Positions 31,304 through 40,784 are shown, counted from the first letter of the stretch. The stretch: DNA of 64,000 bases from Mesorhizobium sp. WSM4311 (GCF_002295115.1 NZ_NSFV01000012.1:102500-166499); one strand, 5' to 3'. Made by a program: numbers and translations. The notes: generated by a model from the letters alone, not told the origin.

Positions 31304-32635
31304 TTACTGGTTGAGCACGGCCTTTTCCGGATTGGGCGGGAAGGCCGGATCGGTCTTCTCGCCGCGCAGCAGCTTCTCGGCAAAGATCAGTTGCAGATCG
31401 TCCTTCGGATCCGGCGGCACATAAGCGGCCGAGCCCGAGCCGGTCGCGCTCTCGTCGGCGCCCTTGATGTGGCCCTTGAGGTCGGATTCGCCGCGCGTCA
31501 GGTCCCTGCCCTGCAGTTCCGGCGGCAGCGGCTGGTCGACCTTGATGTCGGGCGTAATACCCTTGCCCTGGATCGACTTGCCTGACGGCGTGTAATAGAG
31601 CGCCGTCGTCAGCCTGAGCGCGCCATTCTCGCCGAGCGGAATGATGGTCTGCACCGAACCCTTGCCGAAGGACTGCGTGCCCACCACCGTGACGCGGCGC
31701 AGATCCTGCAGCGCGCCGGCGACGATTTCGGACGCACTGGCCGAGCCGCCATTGACGAGCACGATCATCGGCTTGCCGTTGATGTCGTCGGTCTGCTTCG
31801 GCTTGGCGTCGAAGCGGGTGACGTCCTTCGGATCGCGGCCGCGCGTCGAGACGATCTCGCCGCGCTTCAGGAAGGCGTCAGACACGCTCACCGCCTGGTC
31901 GAGCAGGCCACCCGGATTGAGGCGCAGGTCGAGCACATAACCCTTGAGCTTGTCGTCCGGCACCTGCTTCTTGATGGTCTCGATGGCGTTCTCGAGGTCG
32001 TCATAGGTCTTTTCGGTGAAGGAGGTGATCTTCATGTAGCCGATGTCGTTCTCGACCCGGAACTTGACCGCCTTGACCTTGATGATGTCGCGCACCACCG
32101 TCAGCTCGATCGGCTTGTCGGCGCCCTGGCGCAGGATGGTGAGCTTGATCGGCGTGTTGACCAGGCCACGCATCTTTTCGACCGCGTCGTTGAGCGTCAG
32201 GCCGCGAACCTCTTCGCCGTCGATCTTGGCGATGTAGTCGCCAGCCAGCACGCCAGCCTTGGCGGCCGGCGTATCGTCGATCGGCGTGATCACCTTGACC
32301 AGGTCATTCTCCATGGTGACCTCGATGCCGAGGCCGCCGAACTCGCCCTTGGTCTGCACGCGCATATCCTGCGCCTGTTCGGCATTCATGTAGGAGGAGT
32401 GCGGATCGAGAGAGGAAAGCATGCCGTTAATGGCGTTCTCGACCAGCGACTTGTCGTCGGGCGGCGTGACATATTGTGCCCGCACCCGCTCGAAGATGTC
32501 GCCGAAGATCGCCAGCTGCTTGTAGGTCTCCGATCCCGCAGCGTTCGCCGACGAGCCAGGAGCACCATAGACAAGGCTCATGGCGGATGCGCCCATCAGC
32601 GCACCGGCAAACAGAAGCGACAGTTTCCGCATCAT
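31304..32635 (-). CDS. ctpA: C-terminal processing peptidase, S41 family
   Basis: 443 residues from the ATG at 32635, with AAGGA nine bases upstream and one base after the envC stop codon. Signal peptide MMRKLSLLFAGALMGASAMS. Domains: N-terminal cap, PDZ (GLGIEVTMENDLVKVITPID) near 90-170, and the protease core with DLRLNPGGLLDQAV, catalytic Ser in NGGSASASEIVAGAL and Lys in VGTQSFGKGSVQTI. Periplasmic serine protease that trims lipoproteins and murein hydrolases. The tail (PPDPKDDLQLIFAEKLLRGE) is usual in Rhizobiales. Paired with envC upstream: protease plus amidase activator. Confidence 0.94.
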   Translation of the reverse strand: MMRKLSLLFAGALMGASAMSLVYGAPGSSANAAGSETYKQLAIFGDIFERVRAQYVTPPDDKSLVENAINGMLSSLDPHSSYMNAEQAQDMRVQTKGEFGGLGIEVTMENDLVKVITPIDDTPAAKAGVLAGDYIAKIDGEEVRGLTLNDAVEKMRGLVNTPIKLTILRQGADKPIELTVVRDIIKVKAVKFRVENDIGYMKITSFTEKTYDDLENAIETIKKQVPDDKLKGYVLDLRLNPGGLLDQAVSVSDAFLKRGEIVSTRGRDPKDVTRFDAKPKQTDDINGKPMIVLVNGGSASASEIVAGALQDLRRVTVVGTQSFGKGSVQTIIPLGENGALRLTTALYYTPSGKSIQGKGITPDIKVDQPLPPELQGRDLTRGESDLKGHIKGADESATGSGSAAYVPPDPKDDLQLIFAEKLLRGEKTDPAFPPNPEKAVLNQ

Positions 32636-32636
32636 T

Positions 32637-33992
32637 TCACGTCCTTCCAGAAAAACGGTCCGCCCACCATGGGGTCGGATCGACGGGTTTTCCATCCTTG
32701 CGGAACTCGACGTAGAGTTCCGGCGTGGCATTTCCATTCTTCGAAACCGAGGTGCTTGCCACCCGGGCCTCTCCCATCGCACCGACCGGCTCTCCTGCGA
32801 GCACTGACTGGCCAGTCACGACGCTGATTCTGCTCATCCCCGCCAGAACGACATGATAACCGTCGCCAGCATTGAGGATCAAGAGTTGACCATAGGAGCG
32901 AAACGGCCCCGCATAAAGCACATTCCCATCCGCCGGAGCGGTGACGATGGCTCCCGATTGTGTCGCAAGCATGTCGCCAAGCATCACCGCGCCATTACCG
33001 TCGTCCGCGCCAAACCGGCGTTTGATGCGGCCGGTGACCGGCAGCGCGATCTGCCCCTGCAGCGCCGAAAAGGGCGCGGTCGCGGTGAGCCGGTTGCCTT
33101 CGGGAACCGGCAGCGACGCCAACGATGCCGTTTTGTCGCTGTCCGTCTGAACGTCACCCGGCTGGCCCGCGGCGGCTGCCTTTGCGGCATCCGCGGCCTT
33201 GCGGGCCTTGTCGGCCTGCGCTTCGAGCGAGGAGATCAGGTCCTTCAGGCTGGAGGCCTTGGCCGCCAACTGCGCGGAACGCTGCTGTTCGGCCGCCATT
33301 TGCGCCTGCGTATCGGCCTCGAGCTTCTGCTTGGCTTCCAGCAGCATGCCGAGCCGCTTCTTTTCCGCCACCTGCTCGCCGACAGCGTCCGTCAGCCGCG
33401 CCCGCTCGGCCTCGATCGAGGCCGTCACCCGGGTCTGCTCCTTGAGGTCGGCCAGCAGGCTGTCGGTCTGCTGGCGCAATTCCGGCACCACGGCGCCGAG
33501 CAGGATGGCGCTGCGCACCGACGACAGCGCGTCCTCCGGCTTGACCAGGATCGCCGGCGGCGGGTTGAGCCCCATGCGCTGCAGCGCGCCCAGCACTTCG
33601 GCCAGCACATCGCGTCGCGCCATGAGCGAGCCGCGGATTTTCTGTTGCTGGTTCTTCAGCCCTTCCAGCTTGGCGCCGATATCCTCGATGTCCTGGCCAA
33701 GCTTCTGCTCGGTCATCGCCGACTGGATCAGCGCGGCGGTAATCGAGGCATGGTCCTTCTTGACCGCGGCGATATCGGCGGCGAGCTTGGCAAGCCGTTC
33801 GGACGACAGCGTTATTTCCTTGGAAACCTGCTCGTACTCGGCGCGGCTCTGGTCCGGATCGGGCGCCATGTCGAGCGTGTTTTCGGCCCGCGCCGAGTGG
33901 AGCGACAGGAACATCGCCACCGCAGCCATGCCGCAGCGCGCGCGCCAGGAGCCCCCTGTCGGGCCCGTTGTCGATTTCCAGCCCTCAAACAT
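32637..33992 (-). CDS. envC: Murein hydrolase activator EnvC-like, degenerate M23 domain
   Basis: 451 residues. Signal peptide up to HSARA, then a long coiled coil (about 45-290, LSSERLAKLAADIAAVKKDH to LKDLISSLEAQADKARKAAD), an Ala-rich linker, and a LytM/M23 domain from about 335. The metal ligands of active M23 enzymes are absent: LGDMLATQSGAIVTAP replaces the usual H-x-G-x-D, and ELYVEFRKDGKPVDP replaces the H-x-H. It is therefore an activator of amidases, not an enzyme, as is EnvC. Upstream of ctpA by one base. Acts in cell separation. Confidence 0.88.
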   Translation of the reverse strand: MFEGWKSTTGPTGGSWRARCGMAAVAMFLSLHSARAENTLDMAPDPDQSRAEYEQVSKEITLSSERLAKLAADIAAVKKDHASITAALIQSAMTEQKLGQDIEDIGAKLEGLKNQQQKIRGSLMARRDVLAEVLGALQRMGLNPPPAILVKPEDALSSVRSAILLGAVVPELRQQTDSLLADLKEQTRVTASIEAERARLTDAVGEQVAEKKRLGMLLEAKQKLEADTQAQMAAEQQRSAQLAAKASSLKDLISSLEAQADKARKAADAAKAAAAGQPGDVQTDSDKTASLASLPVPEGNRLTATAPFSALQGQIALPVTGRIKRRFGADDGNGAVMLGDMLATQSGAIVTAPADGNVLYAGPFRSYGQLLILNAGDGYHVVLAGMSRISVVTGQSVLAGEPVGAMGEARVASTSVSKNGNATPELYVEFRKDGKPVDPTPWWADRFSGRT

Positions 33993-34061
33993 TCGCGATC
34001 TATACTATCCGCGGCTTTGTTAACGAACCATCAACCATGTTTGACCAGCCCGTCCCCGAAT

Positions 34062-34117
34062 GGATGTTGCCCCAAGTGGTCCCCGTTTTGGGCAACGACA
34101 TGCATCAAAACCACAGA
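34062..34117. repeat. RIME-like element, copy 4
   Basis: Arms gttgcccc / gggcaac around ccccgttttggg, then acatgcatcaaaacc. The last 20 bases match copy 5 (34692), which lies on the other side of rlmH in the same orientation. Confidence 0.65.
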
Positions 34118-34198
34118 TTCTCAATCTAGCTCGGCATTGGGGCGGAAATCCGGGCAATGGGCGACGAATCACTGCTGATTGCAACTCTAGCGGCAGGC

Positions 34199-34681
34199 TC
34201 ACGCGCGATGATAGGGGTGGCCGGAAAGGATCGTCGCCACTCGGTAGAGTTGCTCCCCCAGCATCACCCGCACCAGCTGATGCGGCCAGGTCAGCGCACC
34301 GAACGACAGCACCAGATCGGCCTGGTCGCGCAGCGGTGGATCGTGGCCGTCGGCGCCCCCTATGGCCAGAACCAGCGCCTTGCGCCCACCGTCGCGCAAC
34401 TGCCCGATGCGATTGGCTAAATCCTGAGAGGAAAGGCTCTTGCCGCGCTCGTCGAGCAGGATCAGCGCCGTGCCCGGCTGCAGCTGCGCCTGCAGTCGGG
34501 AGCCTTCGTCGCGCTGGCGCTCGATAGCGCTCTGCGCCCGGCCCTCGGTGATCTCGGTTATCCCGGCAAATTCAAGCCCGACCGCCGGCCCGCTCTTGGC
34601 GAAGCGCTCGAAATAGCGGTCGGCCAACTCCCGCTCGGGGCCGGCTTTCATTCGGCCCACGGCATGAACTGAAATCTTCAT
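34199..34681 (-). CDS. rlmH: 23S rRNA (pseudouridine1915-N3)-methyltransferase
   Basis: 160 residues. SPOUT methyltransferase with the deep C-terminal knot: LLDERGKSLSSQDLANRIGQ, then AIGGADGHDP and the closing LSFGALTWPHQLVRVMLGEQ. Methylates pseudouridine 1915 in helix 69 of 23S rRNA on 70S ribosomes. N-terminus MKISVHAVGRMKAGPERELA is standard. Same order rsfS-rlmH-envC as in other Rhizobiales; palindromic repeats on both sides suggest that it may be processed or expressed as its own unit. Confidence 0.95.
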   Translation of the reverse strand: MKISVHAVGRMKAGPERELADRYFERFAKSGPAVGLEFAGITEITEGRAQSAIERQRDEGSRLQAQLQPGTALILLDERGKSLSSQDLANRIGQLRDGGRKALVLAIGGADGHDPPLRDQADLVLSFGALTWPHQLVRVMLGEQLYRVATILSGHPYHRA

Positions 34682-34691
34682 CCTCGCCTCT

Positions 34692-34770
34692 ATAAGCCGC
34701 TAATGCATGTCACCCAAAAGTGGGAAGCGGTTTTGGGGCAATGACATGCATCAAAACAAAGGCGGCTTAG
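34692..34770. repeat. RIME-like element, copy 5
   Basis: Outer arms taagccgc / gcggctta, middle arms atgcatgtca / tgacatgcat and inner cccaaaa / ttttggg. The right outer arm contains the rsfS stop codon. Best-preserved single palindrome of the class in the window. Confidence 0.8.
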
Positions 34771-35144
34771 TGGAGGGTCTCTTCCTCGAGATCCGGCGCC
34801 TGCCACATCTTTTCGAGATTGTAGAATTCGCGGACTTCGGGGCGGAAGACGTGGACGATGATGTCGCCCGAATCGATCAGGACCCAGTCGGCGCCGGACA
34901 GCCCTTCAACGCGCGCCGTGCCGAGGCCGGCATCCTTGAGCGCCTTGAGGAGATGGTCGGCGACAGCCGAGACATGCCGGTGCGATCGGCCCGACGCGAC
35001 GACCATGTAGTCGCCGAGGCTCGATTTCCCCTGAATGTCGATTGAGACGATGTTTTCGGCCTTGGAGTCTTCCAGACTGGCAAGGACTGTGTTGATGGCG
35101 CGGGACACGGCGTCGTTTACGCTGATCCCGGCCGGCGAAGGCAC
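34767..35144 (-). CDS. rsfS: Ribosomal silencing factor RsfS
   Basis: About 125 residues from a GTG at 35144 (AAGAAGG upstream); the open frame is longer and a start somewhat upstream is possible. Core: INTVLASLEDSKAENIVSID, GKSSLGDYMVVASGRSHRHV, ADHLLKALKDAGL and GADWVLIDSGDIIVHVFRPE with EVREFYNLEKMW, the complete RsfS/Iojap pattern. Binds L14 on the 50S subunit and blocks subunit joining under nutrient limitation. Its stop codon lies in a palindromic repeat. rlmH follows. Confidence 0.93.
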   Translation of the reverse strand: MPSPAGISVNDAVSRAINTVLASLEDSKAENIVSIDIQGKSSLGDYMVVASGRSHRHVSAVADHLLKALKDAGLGTARVEGLSGADWVLIDSGDIIVHVFRPEVREFYNLEKMWQAPDLEEETLH

Positions 35145-35386
35145 GATGTCGGCCTTCTTCCGCAGTGCTGTTCTCAGTGTATTTCCTTTCGCAGCAAGAA
35201 CAACCAAATCACCCCAAAAGCAGGTGACACCACTTAGATAGGCAGAGTTCCGTTGCAGTTTCAAGACGCAGCCACAACTGACGCGAACTCGCCGATTGCC
35301 AGCCTGTTCCATGCGGGGCGCAAAAAAGATCGGAACCCTGGCGTCTGGCATGGGTTATCGGCTGACCGACCAACCGGAATCCCGCC

Positions 35387-36238
35387 ATGCCGATCGACCC
35401 GCAAAACACGCTTCTCACAGTCCAGGCCGGCCTGGCGCAGCTCAGTACGCTGATTGTCTCCTATTCCTTCTCGGCTATCGGCGCCATCATCCTGTTGGTG
35501 GTCGGCTACATCGTCGCCGGCCTCGCCGAGCGCTCGATCTTTGCCGGCCTCGGCCATATCCACGGTTTCGACGCCACGCTGCGGCATTTCTTTTCCAAGA
35601 TCGTCCGCTACGCCATCCTGATCCTGGTCGTCATCATGGTGCTCGGCCAATTCGGCGTGCAGACCGCCTCGATCATCGCCGCGATCGGCGCCATCGGCCT
35701 GGCCATCGGCCTGGCGCTGCAAGGCACGCTGCAGAACATCGCCGCCGGCATCATGCTTCTGGCGCTGCGGCCGTTCCGCATCGGCGAATCCGTCGAGGTC
35801 GGCGCCATTTCAGGGTCGATCGAGGAAATCGGTCTGTTCGCCACCAGGCTCAGGACCGCCGACGGCGTCTACATACTGGCGCCCAATTCGACGCTGTGGA
35901 ACCAGCCGGTCCGCAACTTTTCGCGCAACGGCGTGCGCCGCGCCGACATCAGCCTGAGCATCGGCTCGTGGAACGACATCGACGGCGCCCAGAAGACATT
36001 GCTTGCCCTTGCCGGTGCCGACAAGCGCATCCGTCGTGAACCGGCGCCGATCGCCTTCGTGGCCAGCCTCGGTGATACGACCGTTTCGCTTACCTTGCGC
36101 TATTGGACCTCGGCGGCCGACTATTTCTCCACGAATATCGACATGACGAAGCGCGCAAAGCAGGCTTTCGACAGCGAGGGCATCTCCATCCCGCTGCCGC
36201 CGCCGGAAGCGCCTGCACAAGAGACCCGTAAGCAGTAA
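35387..36238 (+). CDS. MscS-family mechanosensitive channel
   Basis: 283 residues. Three transmembrane helices in the first 115 residues; the pore helix TM3 shows the Gly/Ala pattern IIAAIGAIGLAIGLALQGTL, followed by the beta domain entry AAGIMLLALRPFRIGESVEV and ILAPNSTLWNQPVRNFSRN. Opens upon membrane tension to release solutes during osmotic downshock. Small MscS type, like E. coli MscS in size. Stands alone, divergent from rsfS and convergent with the MFS gene. C-terminal PPPEAPAQETRKQ is a flexible tail. Confidence 0.92.
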   Translation: MPIDPQNTLLTVQAGLAQLSTLIVSYSFSAIGAIILLVVGYIVAGLAERSIFAGLGHIHGFDATLRHFFSKIVRYAILILVVIMVLGQFGVQTASIIAAIGAIGLAIGLALQGTLQNIAAGIMLLALRPFRIGESVEVGAISGSIEEIGLFATRLRTADGVYILAPNSTLWNQPVRNFSRNGVRRADISLSIGSWNDIDGAQKTLLALAGADKRIRREPAPIAFVASLGDTTVSLTLRYWTSAADYFSTNIDMTKRAKQAFDSEGISIPLPPPEAPAQETRKQ

Positions 36239-36293
36239 GCAGCCGCGAGGCGTCCAGAGCGCTTTTCCCCCCGGCCGTGCGAAGGAAACCGGT

Positions 36294-37592
36294 TCAGTCC
36301 TTGGTCCGGCCTGCGGTCTCGTCCGGCGCATAAGCGAGTTCGACCGGCAGCGGCGCCTGTGCCGTCATCGGCGCGAAGCTGCCGGTGTCGGTGGCGGGTA
36401 CCGCCTGTGTGGTGAACACACGCAACAGCACGAACAGGCAGAAGGCGCAGGCGATGACGACAGTAACATAGATGAAGGCCTGCGTGCCGAAGACGGCCGA
36501 CAGCGCCGTGACGATACCCGGCACCACGAACCCGGCCAGCGACCAGGCGAACAGGAGCGAGCTGGACAGCGCCACCATATCGTCCTTGCCGGCCCGGTCG
36601 GCGGCGTGCGCGCTGGACAGCGAATAGATCGATTCCGAGGCGCCGTCCCACAAGACATAGATCACCAGCAGCGCCGGCAGCGCGCCGCCGTCGAAACCGA
36701 GCGCGAACATGCCGGCCACCGCGGCCAGCGCGGATGCCCCGATCAGCACGTAACGGCGATCGGTGCGGTCGGAAATCCAGCCGAAGGGAAGCTGCAGGAT
36801 CAATGTGCCGAGCGGCATCACCGAAAGCAGCAACGCCACATCGGCCTGGCTGTAGCCCTTGGCCGTGGCATGGATCGGCGCGAAACCGGAAATCGACATC
36901 GACAGGCCGCCGACCGCCAGCATGCCGGCAACGCCGACCGGCGAAATCCGCCAGGCCCGGCGCAGCGCCACGGAGGCGGCCTGCGGCGCCGGTGGCTGCG
37001 CCAGCCGTGTCATGCCGACGGGCAGGATCGACAAAGCCGTGAAGGCAATACCGATCAACGGCGCATCCGCGGTTTTGATGTCGACCAACGCCAGCGTCGC
37101 ATAGCCGACGCCGAGACCGGCGACATAGGCGACGTAGAAAAAGGCCATCACCCGGCCGCGTATGGTGTTGGCCACGGCATCGTTCAGCCAGCTCTGCGCG
37201 ACGATGAACAGACCGCATATGGCAAAGCCGTAGAGAGCGCGCGCGCCGATCCACAGCACGGGATGCGGACCGGCGCCGATGGCCGCGTTGGACAGCGCGA
37301 TCAGCGCAGACAGCACCATGAAGGCGCGGGCATGGCCGACCCTGCGCACCAGCGGCCCGGTCAGGATGCAGCCGGCAAGACCGCCGGCCGACAGGCCGGT
37401 GACGATCAGCCCGGCCCAGGTCGGATCGAAGCTTTCGACGCCGAGCCGGACCGGGATGTAGGCAAACATCAGCCCGTTGCCGATGGCGATCAGCGCCATC
37501 GACACGATGACACTGGCGATCGCGATCAGCGGCGTCGGCGCGCTGCCATGCTCCGGTTCGATTTTGGTATGGTGCTTCACGGGAGTGGCCAT
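36294..37592 (-). CDS. MFS transporter (YcaD/sugar-phosphate-like)
   Basis: 432 residues, 12 transmembrane segments. The loop between TM2 and TM3 holds GPLVRRVGHARAFMV, and TM4-5 region SWLNDAVANTIRGRVMAFFY resembles the YcaD/DHA-type efflux group; the second half has GWISDRTDRRYVL. Substrate cannot be told from sequence. It lies between nadD (with a hairpin repeat in between) and the convergent MscS gene, and seems unrelated to both. No regulator nearby. Confidence 0.82.
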   Translation of the reverse strand: MATPVKHHTKIEPEHGSAPTPLIAIASVIVSMALIAIGNGLMFAYIPVRLGVESFDPTWAGLIVTGLSAGGLAGCILTGPLVRRVGHARAFMVLSALIALSNAAIGAGPHPVLWIGARALYGFAICGLFIVAQSWLNDAVANTIRGRVMAFFYVAYVAGLGVGYATLALVDIKTADAPLIGIAFTALSILPVGMTRLAQPPAPQAASVALRRAWRISPVGVAGMLAVGGLSMSISGFAPIHATAKGYSQADVALLLSVMPLGTLILQLPFGWISDRTDRRYVLIGASALAAVAGMFALGFDGGALPALLVIYVLWDGASESIYSLSSAHAADRAGKDDMVALSSSLLFAWSLAGFVVPGIVTALSAVFGTQAFIYVTVVIACAFCLFVLLRVFTTQAVPATDTGSFAPMTAQAPLPVELAYAPDETAGRTKD

Positions 37593-37648
37593 GTTCAGAC
37601 ACGATCGCCCATTCGGCGGCGAAAAGCCCCTGCAAAAACGACATCAGC

Positions 37649-37683
37649 GATCTTCCTTCTCCCGCAAGGGAAGAAGGAAGATC
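37649..37683. repeat. Hairpin repeat between nadD and the MFS gene
   Basis: Arms gatcttccttctccc / gggaagaaggaagatc with one bulged base and a four-base loop. Related in core sequence to the hairpin in hypO at 16665. May protect or end the nadD transcript. Confidence 0.6.
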
Positions 37684-37693
37684 CGTGCAAGCC

Positions 37694-38326
37694 CTACCCC
37701 TTCGCCATCTTGCGGATCGCGCTTGACGACAGCGATGAGCGCGGGCCGTGGATGAAGGTCCAGGCCGGCGCCTTCATGTGGGCGAGCAGCGGCGCGTCGC
37801 CTTCGTCGATGCGGGCATAATCGAAGGTCTTGGCGACCACCGACGACAGGAACGACAGCGTCGCGCCCGGCCGGTCGATGACCGCGATGGGGAAGGTCAG
37901 CACGATCTCGCGCCAGCGCTGCCAGCGGTGGAAATCGCGCAGACTGTCCGCGCCCATGATCCAGACGAAGTCGACACCCGGATTGCGCGCCTTGACCAGC
38001 GCCAGCGTGTCGGCGGTGTAGCGCACATGATGCGCGGCCTCGAAGGCGGTGATCTTGATCTTCGGGTTCTTGGCGATCTGCTCGGACAGTTGCAGCCGCT
38101 CGGCCAGCGGCGCCAATTCCCGCGTGCTCTTCAGCGGATTGCCCGGCGTCACCATCCACCACAGCTGGTCGAGCGCCAGGCGCCTCAGCGCGATCTCGGC
38201 GACCAGTGCATGGCCTGCATGCGGCGGATTGAACGAGCCGCCGAACAGGCCGACGGCCAGGCCTTTCTCGGCATGCGGCATTTTCAGGTAGGCGGAGTGC
38301 ACTGGCGGTCCGGAAGATGCCAGCAT
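37694..38326 (-). CDS. nadD: Nicotinate-nucleotide adenylyltransferase
   Basis: 210 residues. Nucleotidyltransferase motif GLFGGSFNPPHAGHALVAEI near residue 27, WWMVTPGNPLKS, WIMGADSLRDFHRWQRW and the closing ISSSxIR-type SSLSSSAIRKMAKG. Makes deamido-NAD from nicotinate mononucleotide and ATP. A second ATG at codon 16 would give a chain starting just before the motif. It follows proA by 27 bp, and the order proB-proA-nadD is common in Rhizobiales, although the reactions are unrelated. Confidence 0.95.
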   Translation of the reverse strand: MLASSGPPVHSAYLKMPHAEKGLAVGLFGGSFNPPHAGHALVAEIALRRLALDQLWWMVTPGNPLKSTRELAPLAERLQLSEQIAKNPKIKITAFEAAHHVRYTADTLALVKARNPGVDFVWIMGADSLRDFHRWQRWREIVLTFPIAVIDRPGATLSFLSSVVAKTFDYARIDEGDAPLLAHMKAPAWTFIHGPRSSLSSSAIRKMAKG

Positions 38327-38353
38327 CGCCTCAGGCTCTGATAACGAAAAACG

Positions 38354-39640
38354 TCAAGGCCTCACCTGTCCCGACCCGCGCACGCGATATTTGAACGAGG
38401 TCAGCTGCTCGACGCCGACCGGCCCGCGCGCATGCATCTTGCCGGTGGCGATGCCGATCTCGGCGCCCATGCCGAACTCGCCGCCATCGGCGAACTGCGT
38501 CGAGGCATTGTGCAGCAGGATCGCCGAATCGATCTCGTTGAAGAACCGCTCCACGGCTTTCGGATCCTCGGCGATAATCGCCTCGGTGTGATGCGAGGAG
38601 AAGGTCTCGATATGCTCGATCGCGCCACCGATGCCGTCGACCAGCTTCACCGCGATGATGGCGTCGAGATATTCGGTCACCCAGTCGGCATCGGTCGCCG
38701 GCTTGGCGTCGAAAAACACCTTCAGCACCTCTTGATCGGCATGGATCTCGCAGCCGGCGGCGCGGAGCGCATCGAGGATCGGCACCAGATGCGTGGACGC
38801 CACCGCGCGGTCGACCAGCAGCGTCTCGGCCGCGCCGCAGACGCCGGTGCGCCGCATCTTGGCGTTGACGGCGATCTTGACCGCCATGTCGAGATCGGCG
38901 GAGCGGTCGATGTAGAGGTGGCAGATGCCTTCGAGATGGGCGAAGACCGGCACGCGCGCCTCGCTCTGCACCCGCCCGACCAGGCTTTTGCCGCCGCGCG
39001 GGATGATGACGTCGAGCGTGCCGCCGAGCCCCTTCAGCATCTCGCCGACGGCGGCGCGATCGGTGGTCGGCACCAGCTGGATAGCGTCTTCCGGCAGGCC
39101 GGCCGCCTTCAGGCCCTCGACCAGGCAGGCATGGATGGCAGCGGACGAATTGAGCGAATCCGAACCGCCGCGCAGGATCACCGGATTGCCGGCCTTGAGG
39201 CAGAGCGCACCGGCATCGGCCGTCACGTTCGGGCGGCTCTCATAGATGACGCCGACGACGCCGAGCGGCGTCCGCACGCGCTCGATCCGCAGGCCATTCG
39301 GCCGTTCCCATGCGGCGATCACGTCGCCGACCGGATCGTTGAGTTCAGCGATTTCGCGGATGCCGTCGGCCATGGCACGGATGCGCGCCGGATTGAGCTT
39401 CAGCCGGTCCATGAAGGAGGCGGAAAGCCCTGACTCCTGGCCATTCGAGATGTCGATGGCGTTGGCGTCGAGAATGTCCTGTTGCCCGGCGACGATCGCC
39501 TCTGCCATGGCAAGCAGCGCGGCGTTCTTGGCGGCGGTGGCGGCGATGGCCAGCGGTCGGGCGGCGGCGCGGGCGCGGCGGCCGATATCGGCCATCAGCG
39601 CCACGGTGTCATCCCCGGATTTTTCATGCAGCTTCAGCAT
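38354..39640 (-). CDS. proA: Gamma-glutamyl phosphate reductase
   Basis: 428 residues. Second step of proline synthesis, NADPH-dependent reduction to glutamate semialdehyde. Motifs: RTPLGVVGVIYESRPNVTAD, LKAGNPVILRGGSDSLNSSA, catalytic Cys in MRRTGVCGAAETLLVD and HTEAIIAEDPKAVERFFNEI. C-terminal TGKMHARGPVGVEQLTSFKY is the family signature. Starts 3 bp after the proB stop, so proBA is one transcript with obgE upstream. No unusual feature. Confidence 0.96.
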   Translation of the reverse strand: MLKLHEKSGDDTVALMADIGRRARAAARPLAIAATAAKNAALLAMAEAIVAGQQDILDANAIDISNGQESGLSASFMDRLKLNPARIRAMADGIREIAELNDPVGDVIAAWERPNGLRIERVRTPLGVVGVIYESRPNVTADAGALCLKAGNPVILRGGSDSLNSSAAIHACLVEGLKAAGLPEDAIQLVPTTDRAAVGEMLKGLGGTLDVIIPRGGKSLVGRVQSEARVPVFAHLEGICHLYIDRSADLDMAVKIAVNAKMRRTGVCGAAETLLVDRAVASTHLVPILDALRAAGCEIHADQEVLKVFFDAKPATDADWVTEYLDAIIAVKLVDGIGGAIEHIETFSSHHTEAIIAEDPKAVERFFNEIDSAILLHNASTQFADGGEFGMGAEIGIATGKMHARGPVGVEQLTSFKYRVRGSGQVRP

Positions 39641-39643
39641 GGC

Positions 39644-40780
39644 TCATCCTCCGCTTATGTCGCCTCCCGCGTGACTCACCACGAGATCATCGCGGTGGAT
39701 CATCGCCGAACGCGCTTCGTAACCGAGCACGGTTTCGATCTCGGCCGTCTTCAGGCCTGCGATCCTTACGGCATCGGCGGCATCATAGGCAACCAGCCCG
39801 CGCGCGATCTCGCGGCCCTCGGGCGACAGGATCGCCACCGTATCGCCGCGCGAAAAATTGCCGCTGACCAGTTTGACGCCGGCCGGCAGCAGCGATTTGC
39901 CCGATGCCAGCGCACCGACGGCGCCGGCGTCGACCGTCAGCCGGCCGGCCGGTTCGAGCTGGCCGGCGATCCAGGTCTTGTAGCCCTTGACCGGATTGGC
40001 GCTCGGCCGGAAGAAGGTGGCGCGTTCTCCGCGCTCGATCGCCATCAGCGGCGACAGCCGCGTGCCCGAGGTGATGATCATCGCCGTGCCGGCGGCGGTG
40101 GCGATCTTGCCGGCATCGAGCTTGGTTCGCATGCCGCCGCGCGACAGTTCGGAGGCGGCAGCCCCCGCCATCGCCTCGATGTCTGATGTGATGCGGTCGA
40201 CCACCGGAATGAACTTGGCTTGGGGGTCGCGCACCGGCGGCGCCGTGTAGAGCCCGTCAATGTCGGAAAGCAGCACCAGAAGGTCGGCGCCCATCATGGT
40301 GGCAACGCGCGCGGCCAGCCGGTCATTGTCGCCATAGCGGATTTCTGAGGTGGCCACCGTGTCGTTCTCGTTGATGACCGGCACCGCCTTCATCTTGAGC
40401 AATGTCGAGATCGTCGCCCGCGCATTGAGATAGCGGCGGCGCTCCTCCGTGTCGCCAAGCGTCAGCAGAATCTGGCCTGACTTCAGCGCGCCCCTGCCGA
40501 GCGCATCCGACCAGGCGCCGGCGAGCGCGATCTGCCCGACGGCAGCCGCCGCCTGGCTTTCCTCGAGCTTCAGCGCGCGCTTGCCGAGGCCAAGGATGGT
40601 GCGGCCAAGCGCGATGGCGCCAGAGGAGACGACGAGGATTTCGGCACCGCCCTGGGCAAACACCGCGATGTCGTCGGCGAGCGAGTCCAGCCAGTCGCGC
40701 TTCAGGCCAGTGGCGCGGTCGACGAGCAGCGCCGAGCCGATCTTGACGGTGATGCGCCGGTATTTTTTCAGCGACTGCAT
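39644..40780 (-). CDS. proB: Glutamate 5-kinase with PUA domain
   Basis: 378 residues from ATG at 40780, 4 bp after obgE; the 20 residues further upstream in frame lie in the obgE end. Amino acid kinase domain: RITVKIGSALLVD, VVSSGAIALGR, PVINENDTVATSEIRYGDND and SRGGMRTKLDAGKIAT. C-terminal PUA domain from about 280 (GRLTVDAGAVGALASGKSLL). Phosphorylates glutamate for proline synthesis; feedback inhibition by proline is usual. Cotranscribed with proA. Confidence 0.96.
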   Translation of the reverse strand: MQSLKKYRRITVKIGSALLVDRATGLKRDWLDSLADDIAVFAQGGAEILVVSSGAIALGRTILGLGKRALKLEESQAAAAVGQIALAGAWSDALGRGALKSGQILLTLGDTEERRRYLNARATISTLLKMKAVPVINENDTVATSEIRYGDNDRLAARVATMMGADLLVLLSDIDGLYTAPPVRDPQAKFIPVVDRITSDIEAMAGAAASELSRGGMRTKLDAGKIATAAGTAMIITSGTRLSPLMAIERGERATFFRPSANPVKGYKTWIAGQLEPAGRLTVDAGAVGALASGKSLLPAGVKLVSGNFSRGDTVAILSPEGREIARGLVAYDAADAVRIAGLKTAEIETVLGYEARSAMIHRDDLVVSHAGGDISGG

Positions 40781-40784
40781 GGCC

